NCBI RefSeq assembly: GCF_003610555.1
Contig: NZ_RAPQ01000010.1
Location: 558,001-622,000, forward strand
DNA from: Marinifilum flexuosum
GTDB lineage: Bacteria > Bacteroidota > Bacteroidia > Bacteroidales > Marinifilaceae
DNA length: 64,000 bases
Direction: 5' to 3'
In this document: piece after piece, positions 27,460 to 37,319 of the stretch
How positions within the stretch are numbered: the stretch's first letter is position 1
How the letters are laid out: every line of letters begins with the position of its first letter
Position numbers and translations under genes: made by a program
Notes under the pieces: generated by a model
What the model was told of the DNA's origin: nothing
Seen by the model: only the letters and a program-made list of their open reading frames with translations
Databases searched by the model: none

Positions 27460-28509
27460 ATGAAACGACTTGCATTTTTACTTTTAGGAGCTACACTTTT
27501 CGCTTCTTGCGATGATAAAAAAGCTGATTTAAATAAGGATATCGCAATTCAGGTATCCGTAAAGGAAATTGCACCCAAAAGCATCGAAAAATATATCAGT
27601 ACAACAGGTACAGTAGAACCAATCAAAACGGTGAGTTTAAAATCGGAAGTTGCCGGTAAATACCAACTTCAAACCAATCCACGTACTGGAAGAAAATTTC
27701 AATTGGGAGATTACGTGCAAGAAGGAACTGTTGTAATTCAGCTTGAAGACAAGGAATATGAAAATAATATCAAAATCAAATCCTTAGAGCTACGATTGGA
27801 AATTTCGAAACAGACTTTCGAAAAGCAACAATCTCTTTACAAAAAAGGAGGTGTGACCCTTTCGGAATTAAAGAATGCTGAAATTGAATTGATAAATGCC
27901 AAATATTCTTACGAGGATGCCATATTCCGATTGGAGAAACTAAAAGTAAAAGCTCCATTTTCAGGAACCATTACCAACCTTAACTATTATACCCAAAACA
28001 CAAGAATCGAAGCAGCTTCTCCTGTTCTAAACATGATGGATTACAGCAAACTTCACATGGAAATTAATCTTGCCGAGAAAAACATTTCCATGATTAAAAC
28101 TGGCCAGCCAGTTAATATCGTGAACTATACCATTCCTGGCGATACTTTAAATGGAGTGCTTGCTCAACTTTCACCAGCCATTAATTCCGAAACACGTTCG
28201 TTCAAAGCGGTAATTGACATCAACAACTCAAAACTATTGCTACGCCCTGGGATGTTTGCCAAGGGAGAAATTGTTGTAGCCAAGGCCGATTCTGCACTTG
28301 TAATTCCTAAAAATGTAATTCTAAACAAACAAAAAGGTAATGTTGTGTTTGTTGTTCACAAAGGACTAGCAGAAGAAAGAGTGATTGAATTTGGCTTAGA
28401 AAACCCCAATGAAGTGCAAATTGTTTCAGGATTGGAAAAGAAAGATCGATTGGTTGTTAAAGGTTTTGAAACGCTTCGAAATCGTTCAAAAATTAAGATT
28501 GTAAAGTAA
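27460..28509 (+). CDS. RND efflux periplasmic adaptor lipoprotein (membrane fusion protein)
   Basis: The likely start is the ATG at 27460, giving a lipoprotein signal MKRLAFLLLGATLFASC with Cys at the lipobox; an ATG four codons earlier is possible. The mature protein has a barrel-sandwich/lipoyl half (ISTTGTVEPIKTVSLKSEVAGK), a short coiled-coil hairpin (EISKQTFEKQQSLYKKGGVTLSELKNAE), and the returning lipoyl half (LKVKAPFSGTITNLN). A beta-barrel (LRPGMFAKGEIVVA) and the membrane-proximal domain follow. It links the inner-membrane pump to TolC and starts only 6 nt before the RND gene ends its spacing. Confidence 0.94.
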   Translation: MKRLAFLLLGATLFASCDDKKADLNKDIAIQVSVKEIAPKSIEKYISTTGTVEPIKTVSLKSEVAGKYQLQTNPRTGRKFQLGDYVQEGTVVIQLEDKEYENNIKIKSLELRLEISKQTFEKQQSLYKKGGVTLSELKNAEIELINAKYSYEDAIFRLEKLKVKAPFSGTITNLNYYTQNTRIEAASPVLNMMDYSKLHMEINLAEKNISMIKTGQPVNIVNYTIPGDTLNGVLAQLSPAINSETRSFKAVIDINNSKLLLRPGMFAKGEIVVAKADSALVIPKNVILNKQKGNVVFVVHKGLAEERVIEFGLENPNEVQIVSGLEKKDRLVVKGFETLRNRSKIKIVK

Positions 28510-28515
28510 TTCCAC

Positions 28516-31500
28516 ATGAAGAAAATAACTCAATTTTCAGTTAATTACCCGGTAACTGTGTCCATGATTGTATTGGCCATTTTACTCTTAGGCTATGTTT
28601 CGCTGGGTAAACTGAGTGTAGATCTGTTTCCGGAAATGAATGCACCGCGCATTTTTGTGGAAATAAAGGCAGGTGAACGACCTCCTGAAGAGATAGAAAA
28701 GCAATTTATTGAAAGCATAGAATCCCAGGCCATCAGGCAAAAGGGCGTAAGTCAAGTATCATCGGTTTGTATGGTTGGTTCGGCTCGAGTTACCGTTGAA
28801 TATACTTGGGGAAGCGATATGGATGAAGCTTTTCTTGACCTGCAAAAGGCTTTAACAACATACTCTCAAAATTCTGAGTTAGACGATTTCACGATCACTC
28901 AACACGATCCTAACGCATCTCCTATTCTAATCATGGGAATGCTTCATCCTGAAATAAAAGACATGGATGAGCTTCGTAAGATTGGAGAAAATTACATCCG
29001 AAATGAATTGATCAGATTGGAAGGTATTGCTGAAGTTGAGCTAACTGGTGCACTTGAGAAAGAAATTAGAATTGAAACCAACCAATATCTTTTAGATGCT
29101 CATGATCTGACTGTTGATCAAATTGTTCAGAAAATTCAAAGTCTAAACCGAAATGTATCGGGCGGAAGCATTGTTGAAATGGGTACCAAGTACATTATTA
29201 AAGGTGCTGGTTTAATTCGAGATATTGAGGAAATAGAAAATGTAATTGTTGGCACTAAAAACCTACAAGCAAACCTCCCAACTCAAGCTGGGGCAAATCA
29301 GGGCAACCAAGTTCCTGTAAAAAACAAAGTGCCAATTCGACTGAAAGATGTGGCACAGGTAAAGTTTGTTCCTAAACAAGCTCAAAATATTGTTCGAATA
29401 AATGGTGAACGCTGCGTAGGATTGTCCATTTACAAAGAAACCGGATCGAATACAGTAAAAGCTGTAGAAGATTTCGATACTGCAATGGAATCCATTAAAA
29501 AAGCTTTACCGGGATATCAATTTATCATTGTACAAAATCAAGGTCAGTTTATACAAAAAGCCATCGATGAAGTGGAAGAAACAGCTCTACTTGGAGTTTT
29601 GATCGCGATTTTTGTATTGTTCATTTTCCTTCGCAGGTTTAAAGTTACAGCTATCGTAAGTTTCGCAATTCCGGTTTCTATTATTGCCACCTTTAACCTG
29701 ATGTACTTTAATGGCCTTAGTCTAAACATTATGACCTTGGGTGGATTGGCACTTGGTGCAGGAATGTTGGTCGACAATGCCATTGTTGTGATTGAGAATA
29801 TCTTTAGAAAAATGGAGCTTGGCTTATCGGTGAAAGATGCAGCCATTGAAGGAACCTCTGAGGTAGGCGGTGCCATTGTTGCTTCCACCCTAACCACCAT
29901 TGTGGTATTTCTTCCAATTGTATATCTGCATGGCGCTTCCGGTGCTTTGTTCAAAGATCAGGCCTGGACTGTTGCATTCTCATTAATCGCTTCACTTTTT
30001 GTAGCCATTCTCTTTATTCCAATGCTTTTTAACTATGCCTACAAGGGAAGCAAGAAAAAGGTCCAATTTAAATCTGTTAAGATTGGATGGTATGGCGAAT
30101 TATTAGGAAATCTTTTAAATAAAAGAGGACTTGTAATGATTAGTGCTTGTGCTTTACTGATTGTTACCGGACTTATTCTACCAATGGTTGGGAATGAATA
30201 TTTACCCAAAAGTGGTGTTGGTGAGTTTAGCTTAGATATAGAGCTACAAGAAGGTACACAATTGGAAAGAACCTCAAAAACAGTTGAAGCCATTGAGTCG
30301 ATGCTTTGGCAATCTATGGGCGATCAAATTGAAACGGTTTACAGCAAAATAGGCCCTGATACAGGAAGTGCAACTGACAAAGCTGTTTTCCAAAATGAGA
30401 ATACGGCCAATATCAAAATCAAATTGAAGAAAGAATACATTTCTCTTTCGGAAGAAATTCTAACCAATGTTGGGACTTTAATCAGCAATATTCCCAATGC
30501 AGAAATATCTATCGTAAGAGATGAAACCGCTTTACAATCAACAATTGGGACAGAAGATGCTCCTATTGAAGTTGAAGTAAAAGGAAAAGATATGGCAGTT
30601 TTAGAACGCTTATCGAATGAGATAAAGGAGAGTTTAATTTCCATTCCTGAATTGGCCAATGTGCAAACCAATATTGAGGAAGGTGCTCCAGAAGTTAATG
30701 TTGTGGTTGATCGCTATAAAGCAGGTATTTTCAACATGAGTACCGAAAGCATTGCGGGACAATTACAGGACATGCTCATGGGAAAACAAGCCGGCAAATA
30801 CGAGCATGGTGGCGAAATGAGCGACATCACCGTTCAACTTCCCGAGATCAGCATCAACGAGCTGAATTCTGTAATGCTTCAGAATGGCAATTCAGAAATT
30901 CCTCTTTACGAAGTTGCGCATATCGAAAAATCCTCATCGCCGAAACAAATGCTTCGCAGAAACCAAAACCGAATCGGAAAAATTAGTGCTGATATTCGTG
31001 GTGACATAGCATTCGACCAGGTTGTTGGAAAGATTAATGAGAAATTAGCGAATGTAGACTTGCCAACGGGTTACCAAATTGGATTAATTGGTGAAGAACA
31101 AAAAAGACAAGAAGCCATGTCGAACCTTAGTTTTGCTCTAATGCTTTCGGTAATTCTTGTGTATATGGTAATGGCATCTCAGTTTGAGTCTTTAATTCAT
31201 CCATTTACCATCTTACTTACCATTCCTTTGGCAGGAGTTGGAGCTGTTTGGGCTTTCTTCCTATTGGGGATTCCTATGAACATTATGGCTTACATCGGAA
31301 TTATCATGCTAGGAGGAATTGCGGTAAACGACTCCATAATTCTGGTAGATGCCATCAACCAGTTCAAGGAGCAAGGAAACTCATTACGCGATTCCATTAT
31401 CATGGCTGGTGAGAATAGAATTCGACCAATTATCATGACCAGTGTAACAACCATTTTGGCTCTTCTTCCATTAACAATTGGATTTGGCGAAAGTGCTGCC

Positions 31501-31641
31501 CTGAGAGCTCCAATGGCTATTGCTGTAATTGCAGGTTTGATTACTTCTACCCTTCTGAGTTTGGTAGTAATTCCTTGTGTATACTTTGCCTTCGATAGAA
31601 TTCAAAGTTTTTATCACCAATTCAAGGGAAGAGAGAATTAA
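28516..31641 (+). CDS. RND efflux permease (HAE1/AcrB-like)
   Basis: 1041 residues. The first helix is VSMIVLAILLLGYVSLGKLSVDLFPEMNAP, followed by the periplasmic porter domain (EIEKQFIESIESQAIRQKGVSQV) and helices 2-6 from about residue 350. Helix 4 contains GAGMLVDNAIVVIENIFRKME, the family proton-relay region. The second porter domain and helices 7-12 (QFESLIHPFTILLTIPLAGVGA, GGIAVNDSIILVDAIN) complete it. It exports small molecules by proton antiport through the adaptor and TolC encoded just upstream. The substrate cannot be told. Confidence 0.95.
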   Translation: MKKITQFSVNYPVTVSMIVLAILLLGYVSLGKLSVDLFPEMNAPRIFVEIKAGERPPEEIEKQFIESIESQAIRQKGVSQVSSVCMVGSARVTVEYTWGSDMDEAFLDLQKALTTYSQNSELDDFTITQHDPNASPILIMGMLHPEIKDMDELRKIGENYIRNELIRLEGIAEVELTGALEKEIRIETNQYLLDAHDLTVDQIVQKIQSLNRNVSGGSIVEMGTKYIIKGAGLIRDIEEIENVIVGTKNLQANLPTQAGANQGNQVPVKNKVPIRLKDVAQVKFVPKQAQNIVRINGERCVGLSIYKETGSNTVKAVEDFDTAMESIKKALPGYQFIIVQNQGQFIQKAIDEVEETALLGVLIAIFVLFIFLRRFKVTAIVSFAIPVSIIATFNLMYFNGLSLNIMTLGGLALGAGMLVDNAIVVIENIFRKMELGLSVKDAAIEGTSEVGGAIVASTLTTIVVFLPIVYLHGASGALFKDQAWTVAFSLIASLFVAILFIPMLFNYAYKGSKKKVQFKSVKIGWYGELLGNLLNKRGLVMISACALLIVTGLILPMVGNEYLPKSGVGEFSLDIELQEGTQLERTSKTVEAIESMLWQSMGDQIETVYSKIGPDTGSATDKAVFQNENTANIKIKLKKEYISLSEEILTNVGTLISNIPNAEISIVRDETALQSTIGTEDAPIEVEVKGKDMAVLERLSNEIKESLISIPELANVQTNIEEGAPEVNVVVDRYKAGIFNMSTESIAGQLQDMLMGKQAGKYEHGGEMSDITVQLPEISINELNSVMLQNGNSEIPLYEVAHIEKSSSPKQMLRRNQNRIGKISADIRGDIAFDQVVGKINEKLANVDLPTGYQIGLIGEEQKRQEAMSNLSFALMLSVILVYMVMASQFESLIHPFTILLTIPLAGVGAVWAFFLLGIPMNIMAYIGIIMLGGIAVNDSIILVDAINQFKEQGNSLRDSIIMAGENRIRPIIMTSVTTILALLPLTIGFGESAALRAPMAIAVIAGLITSTLLSLVVIPCVYFAFDRIQSFYHQFKGREN

Positions 31642-31671
31642 ATATGTGAAAGAGTAAAATATTACAGATAA

Positions 31672-31747
31672 AGTCCCCCTTAAAAGGGGAATTTAGGGGG
31701 ATGTCTGTATCAAAACACTCCCCGTTGTCCCCTCTCAGGAGGGGAAT
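31672..31747. repeat. paired G/C-rich hairpin repeat, copy 1
   Basis: CCCCTTAAAAGGGG (hairpin) is followed by AATTTAGGGGGATGT. After a short spacer comes the inverted partner ACACTCCCC...TCCCCTCTCAGGAGGGGA, whose second stem is TCCCCTC / GAGGGGA (31728-31734, 31739-31745). The two halves face each other. The same arrangement recurs at 36514-36583, on the other side of the RND-ABC fusion gene. Confidence 0.75.
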
Positions 31748-31760
31748 TGGAAGCTAAAAT

Positions 31761-34700
31761 TTGAAATATATGAACTTCATTATAAAAAGAAAGGTTTTAA
31801 TTGCCATGCTCTTCGCAGGATTAAGTATGCTGGGATATTTCTCCTACAAGCAGCTACCTGTCGAATTGATTCCCAATGCAAACCTTCCTATGCTCTTTGT
31901 TCAGGTTGGTACCGGTATCGAGGTGGATCCACGATATATGGAAAATCAGGCAATTATCCCCTTAGAAGGAGTTGCAGGAAGCCTTGAAGGAGTTGAGAAA
32001 ATAGAATCAACTGCAGGACAGCAACGCGGAAGCATTCAAATTTCTTTTGAACAAGGCACAAACATCAAGTACGCCTATTTAAAACTTGCCGAAAAGGTGG
32101 AGGAAGTCAAAAAAGATCTTCCCCAGGAATTTCAGGTTCAGGTTTTAAAGTTTGATATGGAACAACTCAACAACATGTTCATGAACATTCAGGTTCGTGG
32201 AAGTGGTGGAGTGGACCGTGTGCGACAAATCACTGAGAATGAAATTCTCGATAAAATCCAAAACATTGATGGCATTGCCAATGCTGCAATATTTGGTGGT
32301 CGTGAAAAATCGGTAGAAATATTGCTTCGCGATGACGTATGTAAGAGCTATGGAATTAGTCCTTCCGATGTTCGAACGGCACTGAATAACAATGGCAACA
32401 TTCGACGTTTTGCAGGGGAAGTAATCGATAAAGATCAACTGAATTTTGTAAATGTGGTTTCCCAGTTCTCTGATATCAACGAGCTACATGAGTTGGTTGT
32501 ACAGGAAAAGGGAGATATCCGTTTAAAGGATATCGCTTACATTCATTACGGGGTAAAAACTCAAACTTCCTACAGTCGTGTAAATGGTAAGGAAGCGGTA
32601 ACCCTGCAATTGACCCGCGATGCTCAGTCAAACATCATTGAATTATCGGAGGTCACCCTTGCCAAAATTGATGATCTAAACAAAGAACTAAAGACCAAAG
32701 ATGTAGAAATGGTTGTTCAGCTAAATATGGCTGAAACCATGAAAACCAATATCGATTTAATCATCGAACTGGCCCTGGTAGGAGGTGTATTGGCAATATT
32801 TATCCTTTGGATTTTCTTAAAAAACTTGCGATTGGTAACTGCAATTGCTTTGGCAATTCCAATCTCAGTTTACACTGCCTTCAACTTCTTTTATGCCTAC
32901 GGAATTAGTATCAATACACTAACGCTGTTGGGAATGGCCCTGGCCATAGGTATGCTCCTCGATAACAGCATTGTCGTCCTCGAGAACATATACCGACTGG
33001 CTGCACAAAAGAAAGATGCAAATACGGCAGTAATTCAGGGAACCAAGGAAGTTTGGCGCTCAATATTTGCAGCAACCCTAACCACCATAACGGTATTCCT
33101 GCCATTCGTATTTTCATCCAATTTCTTAATCGGATTAATGGGCAAGCACATTGGTGTTTCCATCATTTCTACCCTATTGGTATCCTTGGTGGTTGCTTTA
33201 CTGTTGATTCCTATGATTACGCACAGCTTTTTAAGACGTAAAGGAAATTTTCAGGAGATAAACTTTGAGAATATCTCCTATCATAACCGATTGGTACAAG
33301 TATACCTGGTATTGCTAAAATCTTGCATGCGTCACCCGGGAAGAACCGTTGTGGGCGCTTTAGGTTTATTCTTTATCACTTTACTGATCAGTTTAGGATT
33401 AAGCTTTATTTCTGCTGAAGAAACCGAAAACAAAGACCTAAATCTATATGTCAACCTTCCGGGAGGAACCACCCTTGAAAATACCGATTTGTTTGTTCAG
33501 CAGGTAGAAGAAAAGTTGGCCTCACTCGAGGAGAAGAAAGATATCACCAGTCAGATTTACGAAGAGGAAGCCATGCTAACCATTAGCTTGGTAGATGATT
33601 ATCGCGAAAAGCAAAATTTAAGCATCCCTGGCATCAAGAAAAACATCATGGAACGCCTTGATGGCTTGCCTCGCTCCTCTTTTAGCTGGGAACCTCCGGC
33701 ACGAGGAAGAAGATTTGGTAGCGGCGGAGGCGATGGCTTCGGAGGCGACGATCCATTCATGGAAATGTTGGGCATCGGTAGTCAAAAAGAAAAGCTGATT
33801 ATTAAAGGTCAGAATTTCGATAAGATGCTTAACCTTTCGGAAGATTTGGACTATTACCTTAATCAGCTTACCTCCATTAAAAATGTGAATGTACGCATTC
33901 CTTCCAAGCGACCTGAATTGGTTTTGGAATTGGACAAACAGGTAATGGCCTTGTATGATATTCCTGTGAGTGCGGTTCTATCGGAGCTGAACTCTTTCCC
34001 AAAAGAGTTTTCGAGTAATGTTGTGTTTAAGGAAGGAAACGAAGAGTACGATATCGTTATTAAAACCCTTGGTGAAAATCCTGAAATCACTCGAAATGCA
34101 CAAGATCTGCGCAAGCTAAGCGTTCGTGGTACTCAAGGAGCAGAATTCGAATTGGAAAACATCAGTAAATTCAACTTTACCGATGGCTTGTCTACCATTA
34201 AGCGAACCAATCAGGAAAAACAGCTGGTGGTTTCTTATCAATTTATCGATGAAGTAAACGATGACAAGGACCTTCTTACAGCTGCACGAGTAGAAATCGA
34301 CGAAATCATTGGAGGAATGACCTTGCCTTCGGGACTGGCTGTTGAAATTGTTCACGAGGAAAACAGTTTGGGCGAATTCGGCTTCCTTTTCCTAATGGCA
34401 TTTATTCTTATTTTCATGATTTTGGCATCGGTTTTCGAATCATTTAACATGCCAATAGTAATGATGTTCTCGATACCGATGGCTGCCATTGGTTCATTGC
34501 TTGCACTGATACTTACCGGAACCTCATTGATGAATGCCAATGTGTTTACAGGCCTGATTATTTTACTTGGAATTGTGGTAAACAACGGAATCATCATGAT
34601 CGATTATTCCAATGTGCTTCGAAAACGAGGTTACCGACAATCCAGAGCCTTAATGATGGCAGGCTTGGCTCGTATACGTCCAATTTTAATTACAGCCATT

Positions 34701-36512
34701 ACCACCATTATTGCCTTAATGCCACTGGCACTGGGACGAGCTGAATATGTTACTCAAATTGGTGTTCCGTTTGCCATTACCGTAATTGGGGGCTTAAGCT
34801 TAAGTACCATTTTAACTTTGGTATTCATTCCAACACTTTATACCGGATTACAAACCAGCTTAAACTGGATGCGAAACCAGCAAGTTTGGGTTAAAGTAAT
34901 ACAATTTGGCATTTGGATAGCCGGAGCCTATTTCATATACACCGAGGTAGACAGTAAAATCTGGCAAATCATCAACCTATTGGTACTTCTGTTATCGGTA
35001 CCTGCCTGTATTTATTTTATTCAGGCAAGTTTGCGCAAAGCCAACGAAGAGCTCATTGCTGCCGATGACGAATTGCAAATCCAGATCCGAAATCTTGTGA
35101 AAATATACGATTGGGATGGCAGGTTTATGCGCGAATGGAAATCAGGATTAAGAATAAGAGAACGTTTGGGATTAAAACACTCTTACACTCGCTTGCGCGA
35201 TTTCTTAACTCTGATATGGCAATTGCCACTAATCGCCTTCATGATCTTTTTCATCTATTTCCATTTGCAAAGTAAATTTTGGTTGGTTCTACTATCCATC
35301 AATTTCCAAATTATGCTTTTGTATTTCATGGCGCCAATTATGGAATACAAAAAACACCTGGTGGAAAAGGGCAAAAGCAAATTGGGTAGAATTGTAATCA
35401 ACCTGTTTCATAAATTCATTTACTGGATTTTCCCATTGGCTGTATTAGCTTATTTCAACAACAAATACGAATTAATCGGATTGACCATTCCGCTTGCAGT
35501 ACTGTGGTATTTTGCCTTGCTGATTAAGAAAACTTCAGACAAAATTTATCGCGAAAAAATCAACATCAACCGATTAACAGGAAGGTTTAAAGGAATTCGT
35601 AAATTCTTCTACCGATTTGTATTGATTATCCCAATCATCGGAAAACAGAAAGTTCCTTTTAAAGCAGTAAAGAGCGTTTCTTTCGACATTGGCAACGGTA
35701 TGTTTGGCTTGTTGGGACCTAACGGTGCCGGTAAATCAACCCTAATGCGTATTGTTTGTGGAATACTGGAACAGAGTTACGGACAAATCACCATTAATGG
35801 CATTGATGTTCGCGAAAAACGCGAAGAACTGCAAGGATTGATCGGTTACCTTCCACAGGAATTTGGCATGTACGAAAACATGACTGCCTGGGATTTTCTG
35901 AACTACATGGCCATCCTGAAAAAGATTCACAATACTGAAGTACGCACAGAGCGTGTTCGATACGTACTGGATGCAGTGCACATGCTCAAGAACAAAGATG
36001 AGAAAATTGGATCCTTCTCGGGTGGTATGAAACAGAGAATTGGGATTGCTCAAATCTTGCTTCACCTGCCAAGAATTCTTGTGGTAGATGAGCCAACAGC
36101 AGGTCTTGATCCTCGCGAACGAATCCGCTTCAGAAACCTTTTGGTTGAGCTGAGTAAGAAGCGAATTGTAATCTTCTCTACTCATATTATTGAGGATGTA
36201 GCAAGCTCGTGTAACCGAGTGGCAGTAATGAAAAAAGGAGAACTGAAATATCTTGGTGAACCTGTTCATATGGCAGGAATTGCCAACGAAAAAGTTTGGA
36301 TGTTGAAGATTTCGCCTGAAGAATTTGAACAGTTTAAGAAAGAACACGTGATTATTCATCACATGCGCGATAACGATCATATTCGAGTAAGATGCCTATC
36401 GGATGAAGATCCGGGATACGGAGCGGTGAACACCAAAGCAAACCTCGAAGATGCATATTTGTGCTTGCTGAATGATACCAGCGAGCAAAAAATAACCATG
36501 ATGAATGTATAA
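31761..36512 (+). CDS. RND efflux permease fused to a six-helix linker and a complete ABC ATPase
   Basis: One uninterrupted 1583-residue frame. Residues 1-1035 are a full RND permease: first helix VLIAMLFAGLSMLGYFSYKQLPVELIP, helix 4 GMALAIGMLLDNSIVVLENIYRLA, late helices FNMPIVMMFSIPMAAIGSLL and GIVVNNGIIMIDY. A Gly-rich insert (RGRRFGSGGGDGFGGDD) lies in the second porter domain. Residues about 1045-1255 form six further hydrophobic helices in three pairs, which RND pumps do not have. Residues about 1299-1583 are an ABC ATPase: Walker A GPNGAGKST (1319-1327), Q-loop YLPQEFGM, signature FSGGMKQR, Walker B ILVVDEP, FSTHI. The tail resembles that of the stand-alone ATPase at 21673-22557. The ATPase presumably drives the linker helices or the ABC permease encoded downstream. 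The fusion rests on a continuous frame with no internal stop. Confidence 0.9.
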   Translation: MKYMNFIIKRKVLIAMLFAGLSMLGYFSYKQLPVELIPNANLPMLFVQVGTGIEVDPRYMENQAIIPLEGVAGSLEGVEKIESTAGQQRGSIQISFEQGTNIKYAYLKLAEKVEEVKKDLPQEFQVQVLKFDMEQLNNMFMNIQVRGSGGVDRVRQITENEILDKIQNIDGIANAAIFGGREKSVEILLRDDVCKSYGISPSDVRTALNNNGNIRRFAGEVIDKDQLNFVNVVSQFSDINELHELVVQEKGDIRLKDIAYIHYGVKTQTSYSRVNGKEAVTLQLTRDAQSNIIELSEVTLAKIDDLNKELKTKDVEMVVQLNMAETMKTNIDLIIELALVGGVLAIFILWIFLKNLRLVTAIALAIPISVYTAFNFFYAYGISINTLTLLGMALAIGMLLDNSIVVLENIYRLAAQKKDANTAVIQGTKEVWRSIFAATLTTITVFLPFVFSSNFLIGLMGKHIGVSIISTLLVSLVVALLLIPMITHSFLRRKGNFQEINFENISYHNRLVQVYLVLLKSCMRHPGRTVVGALGLFFITLLISLGLSFISAEETENKDLNLYVNLPGGTTLENTDLFVQQVEEKLASLEEKKDITSQIYEEEAMLTISLVDDYREKQNLSIPGIKKNIMERLDGLPRSSFSWEPPARGRRFGSGGGDGFGGDDPFMEMLGIGSQKEKLIIKGQNFDKMLNLSEDLDYYLNQLTSIKNVNVRIPSKRPELVLELDKQVMALYDIPVSAVLSELNSFPKEFSSNVVFKEGNEEYDIVIKTLGENPEITRNAQDLRKLSVRGTQGAEFELENISKFNFTDGLSTIKRTNQEKQLVVSYQFIDEVNDDKDLLTAARVEIDEIIGGMTLPSGLAVEIVHEENSLGEFGFLFLMAFILIFMILASVFESFNMPIVMMFSIPMAAIGSLLALILTGTSLMNANVFTGLIILLGIVVNNGIIMIDYSNVLRKRGYRQSRALMMAGLARIRPILITAITTIIALMPLALGRAEYVTQIGVPFAITVIGGLSLSTILTLVFIPTLYTGLQTSLNWMRNQQVWVKVIQFGIWIAGAYFIYTEVDSKIWQIINLLVLLLSVPACIYFIQASLRKANEELIAADDELQIQIRNLVKIYDWDGRFMREWKSGLRIRERLGLKHSYTRLRDFLTLIWQLPLIAFMIFFIYFHLQSKFWLVLLSINFQIMLLYFMAPIMEYKKHLVEKGKSKLGRIVINLFHKFIYWIFPLAVLAYFNNKYELIGLTIPLAVLWYFALLIKKTSDKIYREKININRLTGRFKGIRKFFYRFVLIIPIIGKQKVPFKAVKSVSFDIGNGMFGLLGPNGAGKSTLMRIVCGILEQSYGQITINGIDVREKREELQGLIGYLPQEFGMYENMTAWDFLNYMAILKKIHNTEVRTERVRYVLDAVHMLKNKDEKIGSFSGGMKQRIGIAQILLHLPRILVVDEPTAGLDPRERIRFRNLLVELSKKRIVIFSTHIIEDVASSCNRVAVMKKGELKYLGEPVHMAGIANEKVWMLKISPEEFEQFKKEHVIIHHMRDNDHIRVRCLSDEDPGYGAVNTKANLEDAYLCLLNDTSEQKITMMNV

Positions 36513-36513
36513 T

Positions 36514-36583
36514 TCCTCCTTCGAAGGGGGATAAAAGGGGGATGTTTGAACACTCCCCTAAATCCCCTCTCAAGAGGGGACTT
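36514..36583. repeat. paired G/C-rich hairpin repeat, copy 2
   Basis: CCTTCGAAGG is the stem of the first half, which ends AAAAGGGGGATGT. A 4-nt spacer (TTGA) follows, then the inverted partner ACACTCCCCTAAAT with hairpin CCCCTCTCAAGAGGGG. Same family and same convergent order as 31672-31747, with different stem bases. Confidence 0.75.
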
Positions 36584-36601
36584 AACAAGAAAGCTTACAA
36601 C

Positions 36602-37309
36602 ATGAAAACAATAGAACAAATAAAACTCATAACAGACTTTGTTCGCTACAATGTGAAGATCATATTTGCGAACAAATTCATCTATTTTCTGATAGCAGCC
36701 TTCGCCTTCTTCTTTATGGTTATGGGCATCATGCTATTTACAGATTCTAGTCCCGATGAGTCGGATATTTACACGAGCTTAATTTTCCCGGGAATATTGA
36801 TCCTCTTTTATCCGGTGATCTATATCATCCAAAGCGATAAGGATACCCGAATGCTCGAAATTCTATTCGGAATTCCCAATTACCGATACAAAGTTTACCT
36901 GGTACGCTTTGCATTAAGCGTTCTTTTGCTGGTATCGCTAATGTTTTTAATGTCGTGGTTAACGGTCTTTCTGGTAATCAAGATTGATGTATTCCATATG
37001 GTTTACGAGCTAATGTATTGCCTCCTGTTTTTGGCAAGTTTGGCATTTTTGCTCACCACTTTAATTAAAAATGCAAGTGGAGCAGCTGTAGTCATGGTGG
37101 TTTTAGGATTGGTATTTCTGATACTGGCCGAACCATTACAATACAGCAAGTGGAACATCTTTCTAAATCCTTTTAACGTTCCGGGCGACATGAGTTACAC
37201 CATCTGGCAAAATGTATTGTATCAAAATCGCATGATGCTAATCATTGGTTCGCTGATTACCATTCTGTGGAGCTTAATTAACCTACAACGCAGAGAAAAG
37301 TTCGTATAA
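36602..37309 (+). CDS. ABC transporter permease
   Basis: 235 residues from the ATG at 36602; an in-frame ATG at 36542 falls inside the hairpin repeat and is unlikely. Six hydrophobic helices are visible (KFIYFLIAAFAFFFMVMGIML, IFPGILILFYPVIYII, FALSVLLLVSLMFLMSWLTVFLVI, LLFLASLAFLLTTLI, AAVVMVVLGLVFLILAEPL, MMLIIGSLITILWSLI). The segment DKDTRMLEILFGIPNYRYKVYLVRF matches the cytoplasmic coupling region of ABC-2 permeases. With no ATPase gene of its own, it most likely uses the ATPase fused to the preceding RND protein. Confidence 0.85.
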   Translation: MKTIEQIKLITDFVRYNVKIIFANKFIYFLIAAFAFFFMVMGIMLFTDSSPDESDIYTSLIFPGILILFYPVIYIIQSDKDTRMLEILFGIPNYRYKVYLVRFALSVLLLVSLMFLMSWLTVFLVIKIDVFHMVYELMYCLLFLASLAFLLTTLIKNASGAAVVMVVLGLVFLILAEPLQYSKWNIFLNPFNVPGDMSYTIWQNVLYQNRMMLIIGSLITILWSLINLQRREKFV

Positions 37310-37319
37310 ACCTATAAGT

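Noticed and set aside
35742-36380. 212-codon reverse-strand frame under the ABC domain of the fusion protein
   Set aside because: Antisense shadow of a strongly conserved ATPase domain; its Cys/His-rich composition is unlike a real protein.
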